Shown here piece after piece: positions 53,144 through 61,156 of a DNA stretch of 61,156 nt (position 1 is its first letter; every line of letters starts with the position of its first letter). The stretch is taken from contig NZ_BSOS01000087.1 of assembly GCF_030160635.1 (NCBI RefSeq), positions 1 to 61,156 of the forward strand. The letters are read 5' to 3'. A program made the translations under genes and the position numbers. Source of the DNA: Acidocella aquatica (GTDB lineage Bacteria > Pseudomonadota > Alphaproteobacteria > Acetobacterales > Acetobacteraceae). The notes under the pieces were generated by a model, which saw only the letters and a program-made list of their open reading frames with translations, was not told the origin of the DNA and ran no database searches.

Positions 53144-54361
53144 TTACGCCGCCCGCTCCAGCAGCATCTTCGCTTTGCCCTCCAACTCCAGCCTGGCATC
53201 CTGATGTGGGCGCGAGCGCGCCAACGCGGTGATGCCCTGCACGAAATCGAACACGCTCTCGGGCGGATGACCTTCCTCCTCCAGCACGGTGGCGATAATC
53301 TTCGCTGTCTCGCCCTTGCTGAAGCCGCGTTTGCGCAGGAAGCTCTCGCGCTCATCATCCTGGCGCGCGACAATCTGTTCCCGCGCCGCCTTGATCCCCG
53401 CCACGAATGGCGCCGGCGAGGAGTTGGCAAATCGCCGTAGCGCCGGTGCAGCCTCATGCGCAAACCGCTGCGTCGCGAATTTGCTGTGCCGGATACTGAT
53501 CTCCTGGAAATCCTCGGCACCCCAGATGTTCCTGTTGGCGCACACCGCGCGCAGATAAAACGACGCGATACCCAAGGTCTTCGAGCCAACCTCGGAATTC
53601 CAGCAATAGAACCCCCGAAAATACAGATCGGGTTCACCATTGGGCAAGCGCCCCGCCTCGATCGGGTGCGTGTCATCGACCAGGAACAAAAACACGTCCC
53701 GGTCGCTGGCATAGAGCGTGGTCGTCTTCTTCGTCACATCCACATACGGGTTGTGCGTCATGGTCGCCCAGTCCAGCACGCCCGGCACCTTCCAATTCGT
53801 GTCACCCGTACCGTTGCCGGCGATCCGCATCACCGCCGCGACCAACTCATGGTCCCAGATGCGCCCGTAATCCGGGCCGGTCACGGCGCGCAGTTCCACC
53901 CGCCCATCATCGGTCTCCAGGGTCTTTACCAGCTCGGCGCGGTGGTTGAGCAGCCCGTGCTGCAGATTGATCCCCGCCAGCGGCGCGGGCAACTCACGCA
54001 AATACCCGGCCGGTGCACCCACCAGCCCGCAAAGCTGCCCAAAACTCCAATGGGTCGGCGCCACTGGCCGCTCTTGTCCCGGCACAATGAGCGCCAGCCG
54101 CTCACCATCATCCCGCCGAGCTTCAACCCGAATCGCCCGGCTCTCCACGGTTCGCGCCTCAGCCCGGTCGGCCCGGGCGCGCACCGCCTCATACAACTCC
54201 GGCAGTGACAGAAACCGCTCATCATCGGGCCGCGAAAACCATTCCGACGACACCCGCCCCAGCCGCTCACCCCGGCTGACATCGACCTTAAAACCCGCCG
54301 ACCCAGCCCGACCAGCATTCGCCCCCACAACCGCCACCGCGGCAGACGCATTGATATCCAT
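53144..54361 (-). CDS. DUF932 family protein
   Basis: This 405-residue protein has the DUF932 signature (FGQLCGLVGAPAGYLRELPA; AVTGPDYGRIWDHELV; FRGFYCWNSEVGSKTLG). DUF932 proteins resemble phage/plasmid LGT-type proteins of unknown role and are typical ICE backbone genes. ATG 54361 follows a TGGAG Shine-Dalgarno just after a hairpin leader. The gene is followed by its own terminator and then the ParB-like gene. Confidence 0.87.
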   Translation of the reverse strand: MDINASAAVAVVGANAGRAGSAGFKVDVSRGERLGRVSSEWFSRPDDERFLSLPELYEAVRARADRAEARTVESRAIRVEARRDDGERLALIVPGQERPVAPTHWSFGQLCGLVGAPAGYLRELPAPLAGINLQHGLLNHRAELVKTLETDDGRVELRAVTGPDYGRIWDHELVAAVMRIAGNGTGDTNWKVPGVLDWATMTHNPYVDVTKKTTTLYASDRDVFLFLVDDTHPIEAGRLPNGEPDLYFRGFYCWNSEVGSKTLGIASFYLRAVCANRNIWGAEDFQEISIRHSKFATQRFAHEAAPALRRFANSSPAPFVAGIKAAREQIVARQDDERESFLRKRGFSKGETAKIIATVLEEEGHPPESVFDFVQGITALARSRPHQDARLELEGKAKMLLERAA

Positions 54362-54687
54362 GGCACTTCTCCATGACAGGCGCCGGAAGCCTCTCCTCCG
54401 GACCAAAACCTGTCATGAAGCGGCCCACCCAACTCTCACTCTCGAGCACGGTACCGAGTCGCCGCGGTTGTTGGCAGCAACGCACCCATCGGGGACGTTC
54501 AGGGGGGCGGATCTGCCGATAGCGGATATTGTAATCAAGGGTGAACGAGGGGGTCTGCTACACCCCGAGCACGCAGCATTTATTTCAGTGTCACTTTTCC
54601 CTGCTAGCCCGCCATGGCATGATCGGGCATACTGACTCGGGTCCGTGGTTTTTGGAACGGCATTAAGATAACCGCAGGAGGAAGGCC
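54362..54687. promoter_or_regulatory. Divergent region with hairpin leader (family 2 copy D)
   Basis: Next to DUF932, TGACAGG (54374-54380) and CCTGTCA (54409-54415) form a 7-bp stem two bases before GGAG, matching the ParB-like leader. The rest of the gap should hold promoters for DUF932 and the DUF262 gene. An AGGAGGAAGG (54676-54685) sits before the TTG start of the latter. I see no gene in the gap. Confidence 0.5.
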
Positions 54688-56523
54688 TTGGCCCGGATTG
54701 AGAACCACCGCTACAGTATCGTCGAGGCTTTTACCGAAAATTTCTACATCGTCCCCGATTATCAGCGCGAATATGTCTGGACGGACAAGGAAGTCCAGCA
54801 GTTGCTTGAAGACATCAACGAGCAGTTTGAGGCGGACTCGGCACGGGAATATTTTATAGGCACGATCCTGGTCTCGCCGACCCCCGACAAGAACCATTTC
54901 GACGTGATCGACGGCCAGCAGCGCCTGACCACGTTCTTCCTTCTGCTTTGCGCTTTGAAGCATGTTTTTAAGGGGGACGAACAGCGCAAGGCAATCGGCG
55001 ACCTGATTTCCAAGAACTACATCGCCAATGACGGGCTGATAAAGCATAGCCTCAAGCTGGAACCGCGCTACGAGAATGCCGGCGAGATTATGGCGAAGAT
55101 CGTGGAACTAGATGCGGAACCGCAGACCGTTCGTGCCCGCATTCAGGCGGCGAATATTGCGAGCTTCGGTTCACTAGAAAATCTCGTAAATGCTTATGAT
55201 ACGCTTCATCGCTATCTCCAGGAAAATTACGACGTTGAGGCGAAGCTCAGAAAATATCTTGGGCATCTGGCGAGCAACGTCGTCTTCATCCAGATTTCGA
55301 CAGATGTAAGCAGCGCGCTTAAAATCTTTGAAACCATCAACGAACGCGGCGTCGGATTGAACCCGATGGACTTACTCAAGAACCTGCTCTTTACGCAAGT
55401 CAAACAGGAAAAATTCACCCAGCTCAAGGATGAGTGGAAAAAAATCACTAAGCCGCTTGAGAAGCAAAATGAAAAGCCGCTCCGGTTCCTCCGTTATTTC
55501 TTGATGGCAAACTATGTCATCAAAAACAACCGCAACGACGCCGTCGTGCGCGAGGATGAGATTTATGACTGGCTCGTCGAAAAGGGCAATGCTGCTCTGT
55601 GCGATTACGCCAATAAGCCTTTTGAGTTTGTGCGAAAAATTATCCGCAACGTCGAACACTATCTTGCCTTCGCTAACAGGCAAGGCAATGACGGCAAATC
55701 CAATCTGACAATGGAAAGCCTCAACCGTCTAACCGGCGGCGCTTTCAGCCTGCATTACGTCCTGCTTCTGGCTGCGGCGAATTTTCCAAAACCGCTTTTT
55801 GACCATCTCGTGGCGCAAATGGAGAGCTTCCTGTTCTGTTATATTTTTACGAAGACACCGACTAAGGATCTGGAACGGAACTTCTCTCTATGGGCTGATG
55901 AGCTTCGCACGATCGGCGATGTTACAGATGCAACGGAACAGAAATTGAAGCTCAATGCGTTTGTTACGGATCGCTTCAAGAAAAGCATCGAGGACAAGAC
56001 TCCAGAACTAAGTGACGCGCTCAAGCGCATGTCATTCTACTCAATGCAACAATACCGGACCCGCTATTTTCTGGCGAAGCTAACGCAACATGTCGATATG
56101 GCCTTCAAAGGCTTGAAGGACCCAAACAGCCTTGAGCCGTACACCAGATTGGAAATCGAGCACATCCTTCCGAATACCCCCAAACCCGAGTTGCGGGCAA
56201 CCTGGGCCGAGCAAAACCCTTCGGCAGAATATGACGACTATAAAAGTCGACTAGGCAATCTGACTCTACTAGAAAAGCCTCTCAACATTGTTGCGGGCAA
56301 CGACTTCTATGACATCAAAAAGGTCGAGTACGAAAAGAGCGGGAACTACCTGACACGCAGCCTGCCGCAACTAATCGAAGCCGGGCAGAATACATCCATA
56401 ACCCGCATCAATGAAATGCTGGGGGCTTTTCCCGAATGGAATGCCGCATCTATCGAGAAGAGGCATGAACTGATGATTACTTTGGCCAAGGAAATCTGGC
56501 GCACTGCACCGATTGAGGTTTGA
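54688..56523 (+). CDS. GmrSD-like restriction protein (DUF262-DUF1524)
   Basis: This is a 611-residue protein. The N-terminal DUF262 domain shows YQREYVW (residues about 25-31) and the DGQQR motif (FDVIDGQQRLTTF, about residue 70). The C-terminal DUF1524 domain carries an HNH-type EIEHILP near residue 490 with a later N (RLGNLTLLEKPLN). This is the fused GmrS-GmrD architecture of type IV, modification-dependent or phosphorothioate-sensing restriction enzymes. The start is TTG 54688, set by a near-perfect Shine-Dalgarno. A small gene follows after 53 bases. Confidence 0.88.
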   Translation: MARIENHRYSIVEAFTENFYIVPDYQREYVWTDKEVQQLLEDINEQFEADSAREYFIGTILVSPTPDKNHFDVIDGQQRLTTFFLLLCALKHVFKGDEQRKAIGDLISKNYIANDGLIKHSLKLEPRYENAGEIMAKIVELDAEPQTVRARIQAANIASFGSLENLVNAYDTLHRYLQENYDVEAKLRKYLGHLASNVVFIQISTDVSSALKIFETINERGVGLNPMDLLKNLLFTQVKQEKFTQLKDEWKKITKPLEKQNEKPLRFLRYFLMANYVIKNNRNDAVVREDEIYDWLVEKGNAALCDYANKPFEFVRKIIRNVEHYLAFANRQGNDGKSNLTMESLNRLTGGAFSLHYVLLLAAANFPKPLFDHLVAQMESFLFCYIFTKTPTKDLERNFSLWADELRTIGDVTDATEQKLKLNAFVTDRFKKSIEDKTPELSDALKRMSFYSMQQYRTRYFLAKLTQHVDMAFKGLKDPNSLEPYTRLEIEHILPNTPKPELRATWAEQNPSAEYDDYKSRLGNLTLLEKPLNIVAGNDFYDIKKVEYEKSGNYLTRSLPQLIEAGQNTSITRINEMLGAFPEWNAASIEKRHELMITLAKEIWRTAPIEV

Positions 56524-56576
56524 CGTAAGCCGAACGAGGGGCTGGATAAGGTTTTCAACAACGGGAGACCAGAAAA

Positions 56577-56897
56577 ATGTCGAAGAGTCTGGAGCAGCGT
56601 TTTACAGCAAGAATGTTTGAGATTTACAAAAATGCAAAGGAGCAAGCTAATTATACGGCCAGTATTTTTTACGACATGATTACAAGAAATGGCGGATTGC
56701 TAACGGCAAAGACGCTCATCAGCGCCTTGAAACCATCAGTCGGTTATACCGCATTGTATGAACGTAACAGGCTTGACCTGACAGTGGAAGCGGTCGTGAT
56801 CGAAGAACCGGAGTGGCGAGAATTATTTACCGACGATGAAATCAAGAAGGCCTCTGAACGTCTCAAAAAATATGGCTATTCAGCGCAGAAACGGTGA
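56577..56897 (+). CDS. Small protein downstream of GmrSD-like gene
   Basis: This 106-residue, mostly helical protein has GGGAG upstream of its ATG. Its C-terminal half (SVGYTALYERNRLDLTVEAV, WRELFTDDEIKKASERLKKY) resembles conserved hypothetical proteins I have seen near defence genes, but I cannot name the family. It is probably co-transcribed with the restriction gene and may modulate it. A hairpin follows. Confidence 0.65.
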   Translation: MSKSLEQRFTARMFEIYKNAKEQANYTASIFYDMITRNGGLLTAKTLISALKPSVGYTALYERNRLDLTVEAVVIEEPEWRELFTDDEIKKASERLKKYGYSAQKR

Positions 56898-56948
56898 ACT
56901 TCTGTTTCTATGAAATCATCGTTCCGCTTCGCGACAAGACGCCTAAGA

Positions 56949-56978
56949 CGTAGAAGGGGAGCAAGTCTCCCTCCTACG
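56949..56978. terminator. Hairpin after the GmrSD-like unit
   Basis: CGTAG-A-AGGGGAG / CTCCCT-C-CTACG forms a long stem with a 5-base loop, 52 bases after the small gene stop. Its T-tract is weak on both strands. Confidence 0.45.
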
Positions 56979-57036
56979 CGCAACCCAAGGGGCGCAAGAC
57001 AGGTGGCAACCGGCCCGTCTTAACCAAATCCAGACC

Positions 57037-57702
57037 TCACCACCTTTCCTCCACCAGCTGCACGTCGTCATTCGCCGGGCTGTTCACCCGGCAGCTGACG
57101 GGCCAGGCTTTGAGAACTTCATCGCCTGCGGGCTGCAACAACTCGCCTGGATCCCCTTCTTCATCACCCAGCCACAACGGCCAATCCCCAGCCTCCACGA
57201 TCACCGGCATCCGGCCATGGATCGGCCGGGCGATTTCGTTGGCGCTGGTCGTGATGAGGGTAAAGCTGCGCAGCCTCGCACCTCCCGCCCCCTGCCAGAC
57301 ATCCCACAACCCGGCCAACATCATCGGCGCACCATCCTGGCGGGCAAAGGCGAAGGGCTGCTTGCCGTCCGTCGTCATCTGCCACTCGTAATAAGCATCC
57401 GCCGGCACCAGGCAGCGGTTATGGGCAAAAGCAGCTCGGAACATCGGTGACGTTGCCACCGTCTCAGCGCGCGCATTGATCGGTTTGCGCTCGGTCTTCA
57501 GGTCATCCGCCCAGTGCGGCACAAAGCCCCAGGTCAGCAGATCGAGATGCCGCTCCCCGGTCTTGGGGTGACGCCGCACCGCCATGGCCTGCTGGCTGGG
57601 CGCAATATTCCAACTCGGCGCAACGTTTGGCACCGGGTTCACCGCCTTGACCATCCGGGCGATCGCCTCCGGTGGCGTGGTACTGACAAAACGCCCGCAC
57701 AT
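57037..57702 (-). CDS. SOS response-associated peptidase YedK/HMCES family
   Basis: This is a 221-residue protein. Cys2 (MCGRFVS) is the residue that crosslinks to abasic sites in single-stranded DNA. The other family marks are present: Asn in WNIAPSQ, INARAET, the Glu in ADAYYEW and the His in IHGRMPVI. It shields abasic DNA during replication or transfer. It is divergent from the umuD'-umuC pair, with one LexA box between them, so it is likely SOS-controlled. Confidence 0.93.
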   Translation of the reverse strand: MCGRFVSTTPPEAIARMVKAVNPVPNVAPSWNIAPSQQAMAVRRHPKTGERHLDLLTWGFVPHWADDLKTERKPINARAETVATSPMFRAAFAHNRCLVPADAYYEWQMTTDGKQPFAFARQDGAPMMLAGLWDVWQGAGGARLRSFTLITTSANEIARPIHGRMPVIVEAGDWPLWLGDEEGDPGELLQPAGDEVLKAWPVSCRVNSPANDDVQLVEERW

Positions 57703-57769
57703 ACACAGAGCCTACCGCGCCCTGCCCAGTTTATAAACATTGAGTCTTTTCAGCTTGCTGGCAGCGCAT

Positions 57770-57784
57770 GTTCACTATATGTTC
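57770..57784. promoter_or_regulatory. LexA (SOS) box, alphaproteobacterial type
   Basis: GTTC-ACTATAT-GTTC is an exact match to the alphaproteobacterial LexA site GTTC-N7-GTTC. It is 33 bases before the UmuD'-like start and 68 before the divergent YedK-like start. Confidence 0.85.
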
Positions 57785-57816
57785 CAATCCCTACATTGGG
57801 CAAACGGAGTCGGCGC

Positions 57817-58191
57817 ATGAACTACAACGGGGGCAATACCACCGGCTTTGCCTCCCCTGCCGGAGACAACCTCGAAGGCCGGATCGACCTCGCCGCCATG
57901 CTCGACCTCTCACGCCCCAGCCGCTACCCGGTGCGCGTGGCGGGGGATGCCCTCGCCTCACGCGGCATTTTCGCGGGCGATATTTTAATCGCCGATGCCG
58001 CCTCGCCCCCAGCCCACGGCAAGGTCGCGGTGGTGATGCTTAACGGCGCGGTGCTGGTCGGCCAACTCGCCTATCGCCAGCAGCAATGGTGGCTGGCCTC
58101 CGGCGTCGAAGGCACCGCCCCCATCGCAGTCGCGGGGGACGACGCCGAGATCTGGGCCGTGGTCACCGGCCTCATCCGCACGCAAGTCTAA
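57817..58191 (+). CDS. UmuD'-like protein lacking protease residues
   Basis: This 124-residue protein aligns with UmuD from the cleavage site onward: GFASPAGDNLEGRIDL matches E. coli GFPSPAADYVEQRIDL, where G25 is the first residue of UmuD'. Only nine residues precede it, so the encoded form is about the processed UmuD' (115 residues). The catalytic Ser60 is Ala45 here (AGDAL for SGDSM) and Lys97 is Gly82. It should serve as the Pol V accessory dimer without RecA-induced cleavage. ATG 57817 follows CGGAGT. umuC starts three bases later. Confidence 0.85.
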   Translation: MNYNGGNTTGFASPAGDNLEGRIDLAAMLDLSRPSRYPVRVAGDALASRGIFAGDILIADAASPPAHGKVAVVMLNGAVLVGQLAYRQQQWWLASGVEGTAPIAVAGDDAEIWAVVTGLIRTQV

Positions 58192-58194
58192 GCC

Positions 58195-59451
58195 ATGCCG
58201 GTATTCGCCTTAATCGACGGCAACAGCTTTTACTGCTCCGCCGAGCGCGCCTTCGCGCCCGAACTGCGCGGCGTGCCCCTGGTGGTGCTGAGCAATAATG
58301 ACGGCTGCGCCATCGCCCGCACCACTGAGGCCAAGGCACTCGGCATCAAGATGGGCGAGCCCTGGCACCTCGCTTTGCGCCGGCCCGCGTGCAAACAAGT
58401 CGAGTGGCGCTCCAGCAATTACCCGCTCTACGGCGATATGAGCCGACGCATGTACGAGGTTTTGGCCGCCCGCGTACCGCAGGTGGAACCCTACAGCATC
58501 GACGAGATGTTCCTCGACCTCACTGGCCTGCCCGATTTGGAAAATTTCTGCCGCCGCCTGCGTGATGATGTCCGCCGCCTCGCCAAAATCCCCACCTGTG
58601 TCGGCATCGGCCCCACCAAAACCATCGCCAAACTCGCCAACCGCATCGCCAAGGATGATTATACCCTCCACGGCGTATGCGATTTGCGCGACCCCGCAAC
58701 TCGCGCCACCTGCTACGCGCAATCACCGCTCAGCATGGTTTGGGGCATCGGCGGCAAGACCGCTGAAAAACTCAACAAACTAGGCATCACCAGCATCGCC
58801 GATTTCGTGAGGCTGGCGCCCGAACAGGTGCGCGAGCTGCTCACCGTTACCGGCGCGCGCGTGCAGGCCGAATTGCGCGGCCAAAGCTGCATTCCGCTTA
58901 CGCTGATGCCGCCACCGCGCCAGGCCATCGCCGTTACACGTTCGTTCGGGCGGTTGGTTACCTCCTGGGGCGAGTTGCGTGAGGCCGTGGCCGCTTTCGC
59001 CACCCGCGCCGCCGAGAAGCTACGGACCGACGGGCTGCAAGCTGGCCACCTCTCGGTATTTGCCCACACCAACCCGCATAATGGCGATGCTTGGTACAGC
59101 GCCAGCCGCGCCGCACAAATAGAACCAACCGCCGACACATTGACCCTGATCACCGAGGCGGTGCGCCTGCTGCGCACCATCTGGCGACCGAATTTCAGGT
59201 ATTTCAAGGCGGGTATCATGCTGGGCGATTTTGCGCCCGCCCAGAAGCAAAGCAGGCTTTTCAGCACCCGAGATGCGGTCAAATCTGCCCGCGCCATGGC
59301 GGCACTCGACGCCGTCAACGCCCGTTTTGGCAGCGGAACGTTGCGCCCGGCGGCAACCGGCATGATCAAAACCTGGGCCGGGCGCCAAGCGCGGCATTCG
59401 CCGCGCTATACCACCCGCGCCGAGGAGATGCTGATCGCCAAGGCGTTTTGA
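58195..59451 (+). CDS. umuC: Error-prone DNA polymerase V subunit UmuC
   Basis: This 418-residue Y-family polymerase has catalytic acids at Asp8 (FALIDGNSFYCS) and in SIDEMFLD (residues about 100-107), a helix-hairpin-helix (VWGIGGKTAEKLNKLG), and a beta-clamp motif QSRLF near the C-terminus. It performs translesion synthesis with the UmuD'-like protein. A strong terminator follows. The length equals the family norm. Confidence 0.94.
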   Translation: MPVFALIDGNSFYCSAERAFAPELRGVPLVVLSNNDGCAIARTTEAKALGIKMGEPWHLALRRPACKQVEWRSSNYPLYGDMSRRMYEVLAARVPQVEPYSIDEMFLDLTGLPDLENFCRRLRDDVRRLAKIPTCVGIGPTKTIAKLANRIAKDDYTLHGVCDLRDPATRATCYAQSPLSMVWGIGGKTAEKLNKLGITSIADFVRLAPEQVRELLTVTGARVQAELRGQSCIPLTLMPPPRQAIAVTRSFGRLVTSWGELREAVAAFATRAAEKLRTDGLQAGHLSVFAHTNPHNGDAWYSASRAAQIEPTADTLTLITEAVRLLRTIWRPNFRYFKAGIMLGDFAPAQKQSRLFSTRDAVKSARAMAALDAVNARFGSGTLRPAATGMIKTWAGRQARHSPRYTTRAEEMLIAKAF

Positions 59452-59493
59452 ATAGACGATGAGTCTAATTTTAACGGGGCCAAGCCCCTGATT

Positions 59494-59518
59494 GCGCACC
59501 CGCAAAGGGTGCGCTTTT
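59494..59518 (+). terminator. Rho-independent terminator of umuC
   Basis: GCGCACCC-GCAAA-GGGTGCGC followed by TTTT. Two more GC hairpins follow at once (59522-59542 and 59549-59566), forming a triple-hairpin insulator before the integrase 3' end. Confidence 0.8.
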
Positions 59519-59616
59519 GGCGCGATCCGGCGAGCGGATCGCTTCTTGGCCGGCCCTACGGCCGGCTTCAGATTAGCGGCGTTGTGCACTGTGTTTTCAC
59601 AACTACCATTTTACGT

Positions 59617-60921
59617 TTAATCGGCATCCACGCTGGAAGCTTTTGCTTTCGGCTTCCCCTTCGCAGCCTTCTTTCGCACTACGTTGATCGCTGCGGCATC
59701 GAGCGTGTTCTTGAGGTGGACGGCGTAGTGCTTCTCGATCATCTCGACCGAGGTGCGGCAATTCTTCGCGACCTGATAGATATCCGCACCTTCCATCAGA
59801 CGCATGCAAATATAAGTATGGCGCAAACTATAGGCAGTCCTGGCTTTGCCATCGCGATCAATTTTCAGCCCTGCCCGCTCAAGCAAATTATTGAACAGCT
59901 TGATGTGATTGCCCGGGAACACGCGGTCGGTTGGCTTCGGATATTCGAGCTCCGGCATCGCCGGTGGCTCACCGCCGCTCCTGCGTCGCAGTTGCCGCTC
60001 GCGTCTAGACTCGCCATGCGCCGGCTTCGCGCGGGCGAGTAGCCGCTGATAGACGCGCACAGCACCTGGCATGCTCTTACAATGACCAACACCGCGCTTG
60101 CCGCGAACCTCGATCTCTAGAATTTCTGGCTTATTGCTTTCGTCCTGGGCAATCGTGACGTCGCGGTGCTGGAGGTTGAAGGCTTCGTCCGGCCGCAGGC
60201 CGGTGTTCGCCATGAACAGCACAAAGTCATAAACCTGCTCGGCATTCCATCTGTAATGAGCCCGCTCCGGCGCCTTCGCATTCGCCCGCGCCGCCTCGTA
60301 AAGCTGCTTATATTCCTCGGGGCTGAACCAGGGCCGGTGCACAATCTTTCCCTGCGTGCGGTAGGGTGGTGTCAGGTCCGGCAGATGCTCCAGCCAGCCA
60401 TGCCGGATGGCAGTTTTGAGCACCATGCGCAGCGTCACCACCTCATCATGCAAGGTGCTGCGCGCCGGCGGCTTGGCTTTCGGCTTATGCTGACTTTTGG
60501 AATGCGCGTTTGGTGCCGCGTAGGTCGTCATCCGGTGCACCCGGTATTCCTGCACCTTACCGGGCGTCACCTTGTCGAGCGGCAAATTGCCAAAGAACGG
60601 GAGCAGATGAACCCGCAACCTGATCGCGTGGCTCTCGGTCCATTTCTCGGAACGCTCACCTTCTGTGATAACGCCGTATTCCTTGAGGAACTGATCGGCC
60701 GCTTTTTTGAAGGTCGGGCGGTCATTCAGCACGCCAGCCTGGTTCTTGCCCTGCAGGCTAAAATACCATGTCTCGGCGGCTTTGGCCGCCAGATCCTGAA
60801 TCTCCTGCTTGGTACTGAACTGGCGCTGCTTGTTGCCGACAGACGCCCGCGCCTGCCAGAAGCGGCTATTGCCGCGCTGATAAATCTGGACCTTTCCGCC
60901 CAGCAACTCGATGGTCGGCAT
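59617..60921 (-). CDS. int: Tyrosine integrase of the element
   Basis: This 434-residue site-specific recombinase has the catalytic Arg in LRPDEAF (near residue 242), box II SLRHTYI (near 363; the first His of H-x-x-R is Tyr here) and the nucleophile Tyr in EKHYAVH (near 395). It has an N-terminal arm-binding and SAM-like core-binding part. It would integrate the element at tRNA-fMet and excise it. I chose ATG 60921, with AAGGGG upstream, over ATG 60939. The gene lies 170 bases from the right att repeat. Confidence 0.92.
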   Translation of the reverse strand: MPTIELLGGKVQIYQRGNSRFWQARASVGNKQRQFSTKQEIQDLAAKAAETWYFSLQGKNQAGVLNDRPTFKKAADQFLKEYGVITEGERSEKWTESHAIRLRVHLLPFFGNLPLDKVTPGKVQEYRVHRMTTYAAPNAHSKSQHKPKAKPPARSTLHDEVVTLRMVLKTAIRHGWLEHLPDLTPPYRTQGKIVHRPWFSPEEYKQLYEAARANAKAPERAHYRWNAEQVYDFVLFMANTGLRPDEAFNLQHRDVTIAQDESNKPEILEIEVRGKRGVGHCKSMPGAVRVYQRLLARAKPAHGESRRERQLRRRSGGEPPAMPELEYPKPTDRVFPGNHIKLFNNLLERAGLKIDRDGKARTAYSLRHTYICMRLMEGADIYQVAKNCRTSVEMIEKHYAVHLKNTLDAAAINVVRKKAAKGKPKAKASSVDAD

Positions 60922-61043
60922 GACGACCCCTTGGCACATATTGCGCTGCGGTTGAGGATCTAGTCAGGCAACGACCATAGCCCATCAGGTTTGGGATTTC
61001 GAGTTAAATTACCCTAACACTGCCCTAGGGCGTAGATAAGCCA

Positions 61044-61065
61044 AAAGCCACCTTGCGGTGGCTTT
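61044..61065. terminator. Hairpin downstream of tRNA-fMet
   Basis: AAAGCCACC-TTGC-GGTGGCTTT is a perfect 9-bp stem, 26 bases 3' of the tRNA on the minus strand. It lies on the element side of the repeat, so the ICE supplies the terminator of the rebuilt tRNA gene. Confidence 0.65.
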
Positions 61066-61090
61066 AAGCTATTGATTTAGTTTGATTTGT

Positions 61091-61156
<66 letters not shown>

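Noticed and set aside
57514-57816. Longer N-terminus for the UmuD-like protein
   Set aside because: The extension would run through the LexA box and the YedK gene in antisense; ATG 57817 has a Shine-Dalgarno and matches the UmuD' start.

Overview
The window holds an almost complete integrative and conjugative element (ICE) of about 60.4 kb in the initiator tRNA-fMet gene of an alphaproteobacterium. A 54-bp direct repeat, equal to the 3' part of the tRNA, lies at 663-716 and 61091-61144. A tyrosine integrase (59617-60921) sits beside the right copy. An alphaproteobacterial host is supported by the LexA box of the GTTC-N7-GTTC type, the MobF relaxase, the DUF736/DUF932/DUF2493/ParB gene set and the LuxI/LuxR-controlled VirB system. 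Acetobacteraceae is my guess, not proven. Left of the element is the 3' end of a second recombinase gene (serine type), whose last codons are read out of the tRNA repeat, so two mobile elements appear to share this tRNA.

Layout: (1) 0.9-18.2 kb is a defence block: a DUF6880-like protein, then a class 1 DISARM locus split into two plus-strand units, drmD-drmMI and xre/immA-PIN-drmA-drmB. A minus-strand small-protein/ankyrin pair lies between them and no drmC is visible. (2) 18.3-35.2 kb is one long minus-strand operon: luxI, virB1-virB11 (with an EexN-like and a VirB7-like gene), virD4, two small genes and a MobF relaxase-helicase. luxR follows at 35.5-36.2 kb. (3) 36.2-36.7 kb is a repeat-rich intergenic region (oriT candidate), followed by a plus-strand three-gene unit arranged like IncP traK-traL-traM. 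(4) 38.9-42.9 kb is a second defence block: a prokaryotic viperin with a HicA-like small protein, divergent from a large ankyrin protein. (5) 43-48.6 kb holds DUF736, merR/merT/GDCCVxC, DUF2493, a Toprim protein and a VapBC-type pair. (6) 48.9-50.5 kb carries an azoreductase, a SnoaL-like protein and an HxlR regulator. (7) 50.8-54.4 kb has ParB-like and DUF932 proteins. (8) 54.7-56.9 kb has a GmrSD-like (DUF262/DUF1524) restriction protein with a small partner. (9) 57-59.5 kb is a DNA-damage module: YedK/HMCES-like, a UmuD'-like protein without its protease residues, and UmuC. Then come the integrase and the tRNA.

How it fits together: a 15-bp palindrome (CTTCCGAATCGGAAG type) occurs three times, before luxI-virB, before the traKLM-like unit and before the Toprim gene. 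It looks like a shared LuxR operator tying conjugation to quorum sensing. Maintenance genes carry two families of conserved 5' leaders. The least described parts are the xre/immA-PIN pair wired by overlapping genes into drmA-drmB, the viperin/HicA-like/ankyrin island, the pre-processed UmuD', and the shared leaders.
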